From CAVSRC01 sp963730325 (lineage in GTDB: Bacteria; Pseudomonadota; Alphaproteobacteria; Rhizobiales; Kaistiaceae): DNA of 64,000 nt. The notes under the pieces were generated by a model. The model was not told where the DNA came from and did no database searches. It saw only the letters and a program-made list of their open reading frames with translations. The position numbers and the translations under genes were made by a program. The stretch covers positions 62,001 through 126,000 of the forward strand of contig CAVSRC010000004.1 of NCBI GenBank assembly GCA_963730325.1. Reading direction: 5' to 3'. Below are positions 17,327 to 26,643 of the stretch, piece by piece. Position 1 is the stretch's first letter, and every line of letters starts with the position of its first letter.

Positions 17327-18304
17327 ATGCAGAGCCTGACATACAGGGATGCCCTCAGACGCGCGCTCGATGAGGCCATGGCCGAGGACGAGGATATCGT
17401 CGTCATCGGCGAGGAAGTCGGCCGTTACGGCGGCGCCTACGGCGTCACCAAGGATCTCATCAAGACCTATGGTCCCGAGCGTCTGATCGATGCGCCGATA
17501 TCGGAGCCGGCCATCGTCGGCGCGGCGGTCGGCGCGGCGATGACCGGGCTGCGGCCGGTCGCCGAGCTCATGTATGTCGACTTCGTTGGCATGTCGCTCG
17601 ACCAGCTCGCCAACCAGGCGGCCAAGATTCGCTACATGTTCGGCGGCCAGATCGGCGTGCCGATGGTGCTGCGCACGCAGGGCGGCACCGGCCGTTCGAC
17701 CGGTGCCCAGCACTCACAGAGCCTGGAAGCCTGGATCATGCACACGCCGGGCCTGCGCCTGGCCATGCCGGCGACCGTCGCCGATGCCTATCACCTGCTG
17801 CGCCACAGCCTGACCATGCCGGACCCGGTGGTCTTCATCGAGCACAAGGCGCTCTATGCCCAGAAGGAAGACGTCGATCTCTCTGCCCCGGTGCCGCCGT
17901 GGGGCAAGGCGGCGATCCGGCGCAAGGGCGACGATCTCGTTATCGTCACCTATTCCCGGCAGGTTCGCTTCGCGCTCGCCGCCGCCGAAAAGCTGTCGAA
18001 AGTCGGCATCGAGGTGACCGTCATCGACCTGCGCACGCTCAACCCGCTCGATTTTGACACGGTGCGCGAAGAGGTTGAGCGCGTCGGTAAAGCGATGGTG
18101 GTGAGCGAAGGAGCGCTCACCGGCGGCGTTGCCGCCGAGCTGGCCGCGCGCATCAGCGAGGAGTGCTTCGACTTCCTCGAGCAGCCGGTGGTGCGGGTTG
18201 CCGGCGAAGATGTGCCGATCGCCGTCTCGCCCGGGCTCGAAGCGGCAAGCGTGCCCAATGCAGAGCTGATCAGTGAAGTGGCGGAGCGCATCGTCCGATG
18301 GTGA
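17327..18304 (+). CDS. TPP-dependent dehydrogenase E1 component, beta subunit
   Basis: A 325-residue E1-beta subunit, full length for the family. It carries EEVGRYGGAYGVTKDL, DAPISEPAIVGAAVGAAM, and the RTQGGTGRSTGAQHSQSLE segment whose His takes part in catalysis with E1-alpha. It starts 3 bp after E1-alpha ends and overlaps the E2 start by 7 nt, so the three are translated together and should form one complex. Confidence 0.88.
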   Translation: MQSLTYRDALRRALDEAMAEDEDIVVIGEEVGRYGGAYGVTKDLIKTYGPERLIDAPISEPAIVGAAVGAAMTGLRPVAELMYVDFVGMSLDQLANQAAKIRYMFGGQIGVPMVLRTQGGTGRSTGAQHSQSLEAWIMHTPGLRLAMPATVADAYHLLRHSLTMPDPVVFIEHKALYAQKEDVDLSAPVPPWGKAAIRRKGDDLVIVTYSRQVRFALAAAEKLSKVGIEVTVIDLRTLNPLDFDTVREEVERVGKAMVVSEGALTGGVAAELAARISEECFDFLEQPVVRVAGEDVPIAVSPGLEAASVPNAELISEVAERIVRW

Positions 18305-19956
18305 CCCACACACTCACCATGCCGCGGCTGGGCGAGACGATGGAGGAAGGCCGCGTCACCAAGTGGCTGGTCGCCAACGGGGCCGGTTTCAAGCGCGGTG
18401 AAACGATCATCGAGATCGAGACCGACAAGACGCTGGTCGAATATCCGGCGCTCGGCGATGGCACGCTGACCGAGACGCTGGTGGGCGAGGGCGATCAGGT
18501 CACCGTCGGCGCACCACTTGCGCGCATCGAAGTTCGCGATGCGGCCGAATGGCAAGACGGCGTCGCCGGCGAAGAAACACCGAGCGGGAACACCGCCAAC
18601 GAAACGCCCGCGCCAGACGAGTCCGCGATACCGGCCAACCTGAACGACATGCAGATGCCGCGCCTCGGCGAGACGATGGAGGAGGGGCGCATCGCCCGAT
18701 GGCTCAAGCGCGCGGGCGAACCGTTTGTTCGCGGTGAGGCGATCGTCGAGATCGAGACCGACAAGACGGTTGCGGAATTTCCGGCTCTCAGTGCCGGCAG
18801 GCTGGTCGAGATTCTGCGTGACGCGGGCGAGGTCGTCGCCGTCGGCGAAACGATCGCCCGGATCGAATCGGAAAGTGAGGATGGCGCCGCTGTAAGCCTC
18901 CCGGCTGCGGCGCATGCAGAGGCGGCGCCGCAATCCAAGTCGGATGGCGGCGTTCGCCGCTCTTCGGTGCCGCAGGGCCAGGGAGCGGGTGCGCGTCGAC
19001 GCGCGACACCGCTTGCCCGAAGGCTGGCACGCCAGCAGGGGCTCGATATCGCAACGATCGCCGGCACCGGCCGACGAGGACGTGTCGAGAAGGCAGATGT
19101 GCTGGCCGCGGTGGCGGCCGGCGCACCGGGCGGCGGCGCTGCGCAGGCCGCTGACACCACCGTGGCGGCGCCCGCTGCTGCACCGGCAGCGCCGGCCCGG
19201 GCCGTCACGCCTTCCATGTCAGATGCGCAGATCATGCAGCTCTTCGAGGAGGGCGAATACGACGTCGTCCCCCACGACAATGTGCGCAAGATCATCGCCC
19301 GGCGGCTGGTCGAGGCGAAGACCACGATCCCGCATTTCTATCTGACCGCCGATACCGAGATCGACGCGCTGCTGACGCTGCGCCGGGAGATCAACGCGTC
19401 TGCCCCGAGGGACAAGGACGGCAATGCCGCCTACAAGGTCTCGGTCAACGACCTCATCATCAAGGCGCTGGCGATGGCGCTGATGCGCGTGCCGGACGCC
19501 AACGTCACCTGGACCGAGGGCGGCATGCTGCACCACAAGCGCGCCGACATCGGCGTGGCGGTGGCGATCCCCGGCGGCCTGATCACGCCGGTGGTGCGCC
19601 ATGCCGACAGCAAGCGCATCTCGGACATCTCCAACGAGATGAAGGATCTGGCGGCGCGGGCCAAGGCGCGGCGGCTGGCGCCGGAGGAATATCAGGGCGG
19701 GTCGTCGGCGGTCTCCAATCTCGGCATGTACGGGATCAAGGACTTCGCCGCGGTGATCAACCCGCCGCACGCGACGATCCTGGCGGTCGGCGCCGGTGTC
19801 GAGAAGCCGGTGGTGCGCGACCACAAGGTAGAGATCCGCACGATCATGTCGGTGACGCTGTCAACCGACCATCGCGCGGTCGACGGCGCGCTCGGCGCGC
19901 AACTCCTCGCCGCCTTCCGCGATCATATCGAGAAGCCGGCGAACATGCTGGCCTGA
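18298..19956 (+). CDS. Dihydrolipoamide acyltransferase (E2) with two lipoyl domains
   Basis: A 552-residue E2 core protein. Two lipoyl domains carry the modified Lys at 44 and 156, each in ETDKT. A peripheral-subunit (E3-binding) domain lies at about 233-272 (ATPLARRLARQQG), and the CoA acyltransferase domain covers about 320-552, with DHRAVDG near the end. Ala/Pro-rich linkers separate the domains. It transfers the acyl group from E1 to CoA. No E3 gene is in the operon, so the housekeeping lipoamide dehydrogenase would have to dock on this protein. Confidence 0.9.
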   Translation: MVTHTLTMPRLGETMEEGRVTKWLVANGAGFKRGETIIEIETDKTLVEYPALGDGTLTETLVGEGDQVTVGAPLARIEVRDAAEWQDGVAGEETPSGNTANETPAPDESAIPANLNDMQMPRLGETMEEGRIARWLKRAGEPFVRGEAIVEIETDKTVAEFPALSAGRLVEILRDAGEVVAVGETIARIESESEDGAAVSLPAAAHAEAAPQSKSDGGVRRSSVPQGQGAGARRRATPLARRLARQQGLDIATIAGTGRRGRVEKADVLAAVAAGAPGGGAAQAADTTVAAPAAAPAAPARAVTPSMSDAQIMQLFEEGEYDVVPHDNVRKIIARRLVEAKTTIPHFYLTADTEIDALLTLRREINASAPRDKDGNAAYKVSVNDLIIKALAMALMRVPDANVTWTEGGMLHHKRADIGVAVAIPGGLITPVVRHADSKRISDISNEMKDLAARAKARRLAPEEYQGGSSAVSNLGMYGIKDFAAVINPPHATILAVGAGVEKPVVRDHKVEIRTIMSVTLSTDHRAVDGALGAQLLAAFRDHIEKPANMLA

Positions 19957-19997
19957 GCCTCGTCCTGGCCAGACAAGAAGAAGCGGGAGGACAACAA

Positions 19998-21494
19998 ATG
20001 GGCTATTTCCTCACGGCGGACGGCGGAACCGGAAGCATTCGGGCACGGGTCTACGATCTGTCGGGGACTGAAATCGCCAGCGAAGCGGTTCCCTATGACA
20101 CCCATTTCTCGAGCGGTGCCCGCGCCGAACAGGCACCCGCCGACTGGTGGCGCTGCTTCGTGGCGGCGGCGCGCAAGGCGATCGCCGCCTCCGGCGTTGA
20201 TCCGAGCCAGATCGAATCGATTGCTTTGGCGACGACCTGTTGCTCGGTGGTCGCCCTCGACGAGAACGGCGATGCGCTGCGCCCGGCGATCATCTGGATG
20301 GATGTCAGAGCCGGCGAGGAAGCCGACGCCGTGCTGGCAACCGGCGACGAGGCAGTCAAGGTCAACGGCGCCGGCAAAGGCCCGGTCTCGGCCGAGTGGA
20401 TGATCCCCAAGGCGCTGTGGATCAAACGCCACGAACCCGAAATCTTCGACCGGGCTCATACCATCTGTGAGTATCAGGATTTCATGACGATGAAGCTGAC
20501 CGGCGAGCGCGTCGGCAGCCTGTCGAACGTTTCGCTGCGCTGGCATCATTCTCCCGAGCGCGGCGGTCGGCCGGATACGCTCATCGAGAAACTCGGCCTG
20601 GAAGCGCTGAAGGAGAAGTGGCCGTCGGAGATCGTCGCCGCCGGCGACGTCATCGGACCGCTGAGCCGCAAGGCCGCCGACGAGCTTGGTCTCGGCACGT
20701 CGGTCAAGGTCGTCCAGGGCGGCGTCGACGCACTGGTCGGCATCGTTGGCCTTGGCGTCTGCAAGCCCGGCCAGCTGGCGCTGATCACCGGCTCCTCGCA
20801 CCTGCAGTACGGCATCACCGACAAGCCGATCTTCGCGCCGGGAATGTGGGGCGCCTACGACAACACGCTCTACCCCGGCCGCTACCTCGTCGAGGGCGGG
20901 CAGACGTCGACCGGATCGATCATCGAGTGGCTCGGCCGCATGATGAACGGGACGATGGATCTTGCGGCGCTCAACAAGAAGGCGGCGGAACTCGAGCCGG
21001 GCAGTGACGGCTTGATCGTGCAGGACCACTTCCAGGGCAATCGCACGCCCTACACCGACTCCCTGTCGCGTGGCGCCATCATCGGGCTCACCCTTGCCCA
21101 CGAGCCGCACCACGTCTTCCGCGCCATCATGGAGGGAATCAGCCTGGGGACGCGGCTGATCCTCGACACGATGGCCGAGGCCGGCTTCCCCACAAAAGAG
21201 ATTACCATCGGCGGCGGTACGCTCGCCTCACCGCTGTGGCTGCAGATTCACGCCGATACCGCCGGGCTGCCGGTCGTCGTCCCCAACGGGCGCGATGCGC
21301 CATCGGTCGGCGCGGCGGTGCTCGCCGCCAAGGGCGCCGGCCATTTCGACACCATCGACGACGGCATCGCCGCCATGGTCAAGCCCGGCAGGCGCATCGA
21401 ACCGCGCAAGCGCGAATCTGCCCTCTACGAGGAAATCTACGCACGCTACCGCGCGCTTTATCCGGCGCTGAAGGCGCTGCCGAATATCCAGTGA
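19998..21494 (+). CDS. FGGY-family carbohydrate kinase
   Basis: A 498-residue FGGY kinase with a divergent phosphate loop TADGGTGSIRARV, a substrate-site EQAPADWW, the likely catalytic Asp in VVQGGVDALVGIVG, and ITIGGGTLASPLW in the ATPase core. It lacks the xylulokinase GQMHG, having TTCCSVVALD there. The ATG follows GGGAGGACAACAA. In this operon it probably phosphorylates the ketose produced by the two SDR enzymes after import. Substrate unknown. Confidence 0.82.
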   Translation: MGYFLTADGGTGSIRARVYDLSGTEIASEAVPYDTHFSSGARAEQAPADWWRCFVAAARKAIAASGVDPSQIESIALATTCCSVVALDENGDALRPAIIWMDVRAGEEADAVLATGDEAVKVNGAGKGPVSAEWMIPKALWIKRHEPEIFDRAHTICEYQDFMTMKLTGERVGSLSNVSLRWHHSPERGGRPDTLIEKLGLEALKEKWPSEIVAAGDVIGPLSRKAADELGLGTSVKVVQGGVDALVGIVGLGVCKPGQLALITGSSHLQYGITDKPIFAPGMWGAYDNTLYPGRYLVEGGQTSTGSIIEWLGRMMNGTMDLAALNKKAAELEPGSDGLIVQDHFQGNRTPYTDSLSRGAIIGLTLAHEPHHVFRAIMEGISLGTRLILDTMAEAGFPTKEITIGGGTLASPLWLQIHADTAGLPVVVPNGRDAPSVGAAVLAAKGAGHFDTIDDGIAAMVKPGRRIEPRKRESALYEEIYARYRALYPALKALPNIQ

Positions 21495-21501
21495 GGAAAC
21501 G

Positions 21502-22290
21502 ATGTCTTCGCAAACAGATGCTCTTGATGTCTTCAGGGTGACCGGCCGCGTAGCCGTCGTCACCGGTGGCGCGCGCGGAATCGGACGCGCCATTGCCGAG
21601 GTTCTCGTACAGGCGGGTGCCCGCGTGGCGGTCGCCGACCGCGACATAGCCGTCGCGGAGACAACGATAAACAGCCTCAATGCGATCCGCGCAGACGCCG
21701 CCATCGCGGTCGAGATGGACGTTACGTCCAAGGCCAGCATCGAAGCGGCCGCCGACACGATCGCCAAGGCGTTGGGCCCGGTCGAGATCCTCGTCAACAA
21801 TGCCGGCATCGTGAAGAACGCGCCGTCGATCGAGGTCACCGAAGAGGATTGGCACAGCGTGATCGACGTCAATCTGCATGGCGTCTTCTTCTGCTCTCAG
21901 GTCTTCGGCGCGGCCATGGTGAAGGCGCGGAAGGGCGCGATCGTCAACATCGCGTCCATCGCTGGCCAGGTGCCGGTCCGCCCGCAGCCGCAGGCCTCGT
22001 ACAACGCCAGCAAGGCTGCGGTGAACCTGATTACCAAGTCGCTTGCCGTGGAATGGGCGAAGACCGGCGTGCGCGTCAATGCGGTGGCGCCGGGCTACAT
22101 CGCGACCGAGCTCACGGTGGCCGGACGCAGCAACCCCGATTGGTACCCGGTGTGGCTCGATTCGACCCCGGTGGGTCGCCTCGGCGAGCCGGCGGAGGTG
22201 GCGCGGGCCGTGCTGTTCCTGGTCTCTGACGCGGCAAGCTACATCACCGGCACGACGCTGACCGTCGATGGCGGCTACACGGCGATCTGA
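21502..22290 (+). CDS. SDR-family NAD(P) dehydrogenase
   Basis: A 262-residue classical short-chain dehydrogenase. The cofactor motif is TGGARGIGRA (about 22-31), NNAG follows, and the catalytic Ser and YxxxK are in NIASIAGQ and YNASKAAVNL; it ends in the family mark TLTVDGGYTAI. It would oxidise a polyol or sugar alcohol to the ketose. GAGGAAACG before ATG supports the start. It is followed after 19 bp by a second SDR, so they may act on different carbons or steps. Confidence 0.88.
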   Translation: MSSQTDALDVFRVTGRVAVVTGGARGIGRAIAEVLVQAGARVAVADRDIAVAETTINSLNAIRADAAIAVEMDVTSKASIEAAADTIAKALGPVEILVNNAGIVKNAPSIEVTEEDWHSVIDVNLHGVFFCSQVFGAAMVKARKGAIVNIASIAGQVPVRPQPQASYNASKAAVNLITKSLAVEWAKTGVRVNAVAPGYIATELTVAGRSNPDWYPVWLDSTPVGRLGEPAEVARAVLFLVSDAASYITGTTLTVDGGYTAI

Positions 22291-22309
22291 AGCCTTGGGA
22301 GAACGGGAA

Positions 22310-23071
22310 ATGGCAGAGGGAAAGCAAGCGAGAACTGCACTTGTTACCGGTGCGAGCCGCGGGATCGGCAAGGCGATCGCTCTTGGATTGGCTTCGCGCG
22401 GCTATGCCGTGGCGCTCAACGACATCGAAGGCCAACGGCAGGAGCTTCAAGCCGTCGCGGACGAAATCGCCGGCAAGGGCGGGACGGCCGTTCTCGCCAT
22501 CGCCGACGTCAGCAAGAAGGCCGAGGTCAGGAAGATGGTGGCCGAGGTTGTCGCGAAATTCGGACGTCTCGATACAATCGTCAACAATGCCGGCATTCTG
22601 ATTGCCAGCGACGTAGAGCAGCTCCCCGAGGAAGCCTGGGACGCCGTGCTCGATGTCAATGCCAAGGGCACCTTCCTGGTGACCCAGGCCGCGCTTCCCA
22701 CCATGAAGAAGCAGGGCTACGGGCGCATCGTCAACATCGCCTCGATCGGCGGCAAGCACGGCGCGCCGATGCAGGCGCACTACTCGGCGTCGAAGGCGGC
22801 GATCATGGGCTTCACCCGCGTGCTGGCGCAGGAAGTCGGCGAGATCGGCATCACAGCCAACTGCGTCTGCCCCGGCATCATTTATACGGAGATGGGGCGC
22901 GTCAATCTGGATGACCCGGCGGTCAGCGAGATGTGGCGCGAGAAGACAGCCATGCGGCGGATCGGCATGCCCGAAGACGTCGTCGGCGCTGTGGCCTTCT
23001 TCGCCTCCGACGACGCGGCCTTCATCACCGGCCAGACGCTGAATGTCGACGGCGGAATCGTCCTGAGCTGA
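22310..23071 (+). CDS. SDR-family NAD(P) dehydrogenase
   Basis: A 253-residue classical SDR with TGASRGIGKA, NNAGIL and YSASKAAIMG, ending TLNVDGGIVLS. I start it at 22310, where GGGAGAACGGGAA precedes ATG; an earlier GTG/TTG would overlap the previous gene. It is only moderately similar to the SDR before it, so not a recent duplication. Confidence 0.88.
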   Translation: MAEGKQARTALVTGASRGIGKAIALGLASRGYAVALNDIEGQRQELQAVADEIAGKGGTAVLAIADVSKKAEVRKMVAEVVAKFGRLDTIVNNAGILIASDVEQLPEEAWDAVLDVNAKGTFLVTQAALPTMKKQGYGRIVNIASIGGKHGAPMQAHYSASKAAIMGFTRVLAQEVGEIGITANCVCPGIIYTEMGRVNLDDPAVSEMWREKTAMRRIGMPEDVVGAVAFFASDDAAFITGQTLNVDGGIVLS

Positions 23072-23097
23072 CGCATCTCGGGAGCGCTTGTCATCCC

Positions 23098-23114
23098 CCC
23101 GGTCGTGAACCGGG
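23098..23114 (+). terminator. Small intergenic hairpin
   Basis: CCCGGT and ACCGGG form a 6-bp stem with a 5-nt loop in the 136-bp gap between the second SDR and the hydrolase gene. No T-run follows. It may mark partial transcript termination. Confidence 0.25.
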
Positions 23115-23207
23115 CGCCGGACCTTGTCGACCTTATTCAGTCGCCCGCTCATTTCTCCGTCCGGAACAGACCGGCCGGGAGGGACGGCTCACGGGAGGGG
23201 GAAGAGA

Positions 23208-24050
23208 ATGAAGCACAATTATCTGAAGGTTTCCGACAATACGGCTTTGCACTATGTCGAGGCCGGCGAAGGCCGGCCGTTGCTGCTTGTGCCTGGGTGG
23301 TCGCAGTCGGCGGCAGAGTTCGTCCACCAGATCGATGCGTTCAGCAAGTTCGCGAAAGTCCTCGCGATCGATATGCGCGGCCACGGCGAATCCGACAAGC
23401 CTGAGGTCGGCTACCGGGTCCAGCGTTTGGCCAAGGACCTCTTCGACCTGATCGGCGGGCTCGCTCTCGACCGACCCGATGTGCTTGGCCACTCCATGGG
23501 CTGCTCGATTGCCTGGTCATATCTGTCGATGTTCGGCGACGAGCGGCCGCTCGGCCGTCTGGTTCTGGCCGATGAGGCGCCGGCGGTTGTCGCCCAGCCG
23601 GACTGGGACGACGAAACGAAAGCGGCCGCCGGCTGTCTCTTCCCGGATTTCGAAACGCTCGCGCAGTTTGAGGGTCGCGTCGTCGCGGCGAAGGATGCAG
23701 CGGCGACCAAGGCGCTCATACGCGGCATGTTCACGTCGTCCATCAGCGAAGACGACCTTAACTGGATCGCGTCAGAGAACATCAAGCTCCCCCGACCCTA
23801 TGCGGCCGAGCTTCACCACGATCACGTTTCGCTCGACTGGCGCCGCGAAATCCGGTCCATCCGCAATCGGACGCTGGTCATCGGCGGCGATGTCAGCATC
23901 TTTTCGGCTCGGTCACAGGGCTGGATTGCAGAGCAAATTCCCGGCGCGCGCGTCGAAATCTTCAGCGAGGCAGACAAGGGATCGCATTTCATGTTTTTCG
24001 AGAACGCAGAGAAATTCAACGGCCTCGTCCAAGATTTCCTGTCGCGTTGA
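23208..24050 (+). CDS. Alpha/beta-fold hydrolase
   Basis: About 280 residues. The nucleophile Ser is in LGHSMGCSIAW, the oxyanion region is VPGWSQSAAEF, and the catalytic His is in KGSHFMFFEN; the acid is probably the Asp of GGDVSIF. The family includes esterases, lactonases and perhydrolases. ATG at 23208 follows a strong GGGAGGGGGAAG. As the last gene of module 2 it may open a lactone or release an ester-linked sugar. No signal peptide is seen, so it is cytoplasmic. Confidence 0.8.
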   Translation: MKHNYLKVSDNTALHYVEAGEGRPLLLVPGWSQSAAEFVHQIDAFSKFAKVLAIDMRGHGESDKPEVGYRVQRLAKDLFDLIGGLALDRPDVLGHSMGCSIAWSYLSMFGDERPLGRLVLADEAPAVVAQPDWDDETKAAAGCLFPDFETLAQFEGRVVAAKDAAATKALIRGMFTSSISEDDLNWIASENIKLPRPYAAELHHDHVSLDWRREIRSIRNRTLVIGGDVSIFSARSQGWIAEQIPGARVEIFSEADKGSHFMFFENAEKFNGLVQDFLSR

Positions 24051-24080
24051 GTTCGCCCGCAGATGCAAACCGGGGAACAT

Positions 24081-24115
24081 GCCGAGCCAACGAGTTCATT
24101 CGTGTTTGGCTCGGC
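24081..24115. terminator. Bidirectional terminator-like hairpin between convergent genes
   Basis: GCCGAGCCAA (24081-24090) and TTGGCTCGGC (24106-24115) form a perfect 10-bp stem with a 15-nt loop, centred between the convergent hydrolase and MtnK-like genes. There is no strong T-run on either side, so Rho may assist. Confidence 0.6.
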
Positions 24116-24132
24116 AATTAGCCCCCATAGGC

Positions 24133-25398
24133 TCAATCGCGATCGCGCGAGTCGGCAAGAGCATTCGCCTCTTGAACGGACCGAATATTCTGTCTGTTCA
24201 AGACGAGATCCCTGCCAAAGGTGAGCGCGCGCGCCTCGCATTGGGCCCGCAGATCCGGGTCGTCGATCAGCTCGAAGTCGGCGTTGTGAGCAAGGCCCAG
24301 AATCCGCCTGTGGATGCCAATGCCGGCAAAGCCGAGCATTTCTTCCCAGGTCGTCTGCATGAACTTTTCGAGCGCGCCGCCTGAAGAGTCACGCTGATCC
24401 TCAAAGAGTTCCCTGTGGTAGAGGATGCCCGTCCGCTCCGCACGCCAGAGGCGCGAGAACTCGTCTCGAAAGCTTGCCCAGATGTCTGCAACGACCGCGA
24501 GCAGGTAGCGGCGCATGTCGGCCCGGCTGCCCGCCTGCTCATGTCCGCGCTGAGAGAAGAACGACATCCAGAAGTCGCCCATCAGGGTGCCGATGTCGAA
24601 GGCCATCGGGCCATAGAAGGCAAATTCCGGGTCGATGGCCTTACTGCTGGCGGCCGTGACCATGATGGACCCGGTATGGAGATCGCCATGGACCAGCGTC
24701 TCGGCCTTCGTTGTGAAGCTCAGCTTCAGCCTCTGGGCCTCGGCCTTCAGGTTGCTGTCGGCGCGAAGGGATGCCGCGAGACAATCGAGTTGCGGCGCGG
24801 TGTGTCGGTTGTGCGGAGCAACAAAGTAGGGATCGGAGAAGACGAGGGTCTCCGTGATGTTGCAGAGATCCGAATTGCCGGCGAAGAGTGCCAGATCCGC
24901 CTTGCGCTCGCGCGCCTCCATGTGAAGATCGGATCCGCGAAAAAGAGTGCGCGCCATGAACAGACCGAGGTGCTCGGCTACCTGCGGCAGTTGTTGCCCG
25001 AGGATCAGAGCCTTGCGCAGGGTCAGGTACCCCTCAAGATGTTCCATGACGATGAACGCCTGTTGCTCGTCGAAATGGAACACGGCCGGCACGGTGCCCG
25101 GCGCGCGCATTTCCTGGCGCACGAGCGCCTGATACTCGAAGAAAGTGCGCCTGAGCGAGAGAGGCCAGCTCTCGCCGACCAGACGAAAATAGGGCAGGGC
25201 CTGCTTGACCACGACGGAGCCCCGATCCCCCTTCACGATAAAGACGAGGTTGAGATTGCCGTCGCCGACCTCGCGGACATTCCATCGCGAAATGTCGGCA
25301 CCGACGCGCTCCCTCAAGACCGCGAGTTCGCCCAGCCGTGGGGGAAGCGTCTCGGCGGTCAAGGCCTGAAATGGCCCTGAATGCTGCATTTCCGTCAT
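24133..25398 (-). CDS. 5-methylthioribose kinase-like protein
   Basis: About 421 residues of the MtnK branch of the protein-kinase-like fold. The glycine loop is EVGDGNLNLVFIV, the catalytic loop LVHGDLHTGSIMV, and the metal site is in DPEFAFYGPMAFDIG. MtnK phosphorylates 5-methylthioribose on C1 in methionine salvage, and can also act on 5-deoxyribose in some bacteria. The usual partner MtnA isomerase is not in this window. The gene is the last of the DhaKL/importer operon, so it may handle another pentose-like substrate. ATG at 25398 (MTEMQHSG) fits the family; an upstream frame is not conserved. Confidence 0.8.
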   Translation of the reverse strand: MTEMQHSGPFQALTAETLPPRLGELAVLRERVGADISRWNVREVGDGNLNLVFIVKGDRGSVVVKQALPYFRLVGESWPLSLRRTFFEYQALVRQEMRAPGTVPAVFHFDEQQAFIVMEHLEGYLTLRKALILGQQLPQVAEHLGLFMARTLFRGSDLHMEARERKADLALFAGNSDLCNITETLVFSDPYFVAPHNRHTAPQLDCLAASLRADSNLKAEAQRLKLSFTTKAETLVHGDLHTGSIMVTAASSKAIDPEFAFYGPMAFDIGTLMGDFWMSFFSQRGHEQAGSRADMRRYLLAVVADIWASFRDEFSRLWRAERTGILYHRELFEDQRDSSGGALEKFMQTTWEEMLGFAGIGIHRRILGLAHNADFELIDDPDLRAQCEARALTFGRDLVLNRQNIRSVQEANALADSRDRD

Positions 25399-25617
25399 CT
25401 CAAGCTCGGGCCGAGGGCTCAGGGGCTGGGCCCTTCTCCTGCACTGTAGCGAAGATCGGCGCACTTGCGGACGATTTCAAACCAGACAATGCAGGTGGGC
25501 CACGCCAAGGTCCGCGGTTCCCGCGAGCGGCATCAACCAGCGCGAGCAGCATGTTTGCGGGATGCTATTTTGCAGCGCGGCCGCGGCAGGAACGGCAAGC
25601 GGCCGCCGGCCGCACGG

Positions 25618-26634
25618 TCAGATTCGCCGCCGGGCCTGGATGGCGTTGGCCACCATGACGACGAGGAGCAGGCCGCCCCAGATAAGGTCCTTGGCGAAGT
25701 TGGAGACCTGCAGCATGTTGAGGCCGCTCGACAGGAACTGAAGCGACAACACCGCAAGCACCAGGCCCAGCACTTTGCCGAAGCCGCCATATGGGTTGAT
25801 GCCGCCGAGCACGCAGATCAGGATCGACAGCAGCAGGTAGCTGGAGCCGTAGTCGGCTTTGGCGGAATTGGCCCGGCTCATGATGATCAGTCCGGCGGAG
25901 GACGCAAACAGGCCGGAAATCACGTAGGTCCTGATCGTCACGCCGAAATCGTCGATACCGATGAAGCGGGCCGCCAGTGCGTTGGTGCCAAGCATCTGGA
26001 TTTTCAGCCCCAGCGCGGTGCGCTCCAGCACCAGCCAGACGATTGCCGCGATGAAAATGAAGACGATCAGCGGCACCGGTATGCCGAATACGTCACCATT
26101 GCCGAGAAAGGCGAAGGCTACGGGAAAGCCGAGAACGGCGCTGCCGCCGGTGGTCGCCACGGCAAGGCCGGTGAACACGAGGCCGGAGCCCAGCGTCGCC
26201 AGAATCGCCGGCAGGCCGAAGAAGCCGATGGCGATGCCATTGGCCAGTCCGCCCAGCGCGCCGATGGCGAGCGCCGCTGCCATGGCCGTCGCGATGGTCC
26301 CGCCGGCGAGCATTCCGGTTGCGGTGTCGCCGGCGAAATGCTTGAGGATCAGGGCCGCCATGACAGCCGACAGGTTGGCGAGCCCGACAACGGAGAGATC
26401 GATGCCGCCGGTCATCATGGCCAGCATCATGGCCAGCGCCAGAATGGCAAATTCCGGGAACTGGAAAGCCATCGAGCTGAAGTTGGCCAGCGTCAGGAAG
26501 CGCGACGGATCGAGCATCGCCAGGACGACGAAGATGAGCACGGTCAGCACCGCCAGACGGCCGACCTCGGAGGACAGCAGCCGGGCTGCGCCTTCGGAGC
26601 GGCCAGTGGGGCGAGGAGCGGGCAGGTCGGCCAT
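25618..26634 (-). CDS. CUT2 sugar ABC transporter, permease 2
   Basis: A 338-residue RbsC-type permease with about nine hydrophobic segments and the family motif TGGIDLSVVGLANLSAV. It starts 9 bp after the first permease ends, with AGGAAA ahead of ATG. With the other permease it forms a heterodimeric channel. The 219 bp to the MtnK-like gene contain nothing obvious. Confidence 0.88.
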   Translation of the reverse strand: MADLPAPRPTGRSEGAARLLSSEVGRLAVLTVLIFVVLAMLDPSRFLTLANFSSMAFQFPEFAILALAMMLAMMTGGIDLSVVGLANLSAVMAALILKHFAGDTATGMLAGGTIATAMAAALAIGALGGLANGIAIGFFGLPAILATLGSGLVFTGLAVATTGGSAVLGFPVAFAFLGNGDVFGIPVPLIVFIFIAAIVWLVLERTALGLKIQMLGTNALAARFIGIDDFGVTIRTYVISGLFASSAGLIIMSRANSAKADYGSSYLLLSILICVLGGINPYGGFGKVLGLVLAVLSLQFLSSGLNMLQVSNFAKDLIWGGLLLVVMVANAIQARRRI

Positions 26635-26643
26635 CGCGGTTTC

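Noticed and set aside
16220..17713. 497-codon minus-strand frame over the E1 genes
   Set aside because: Antisense shadow of the well conserved E1alpha and E1beta genes.
21502..23071. Possible recent duplication of the two SDR genes
   Set aside because: Beyond the shared SDR motifs they differ throughout, so they are separate family members.
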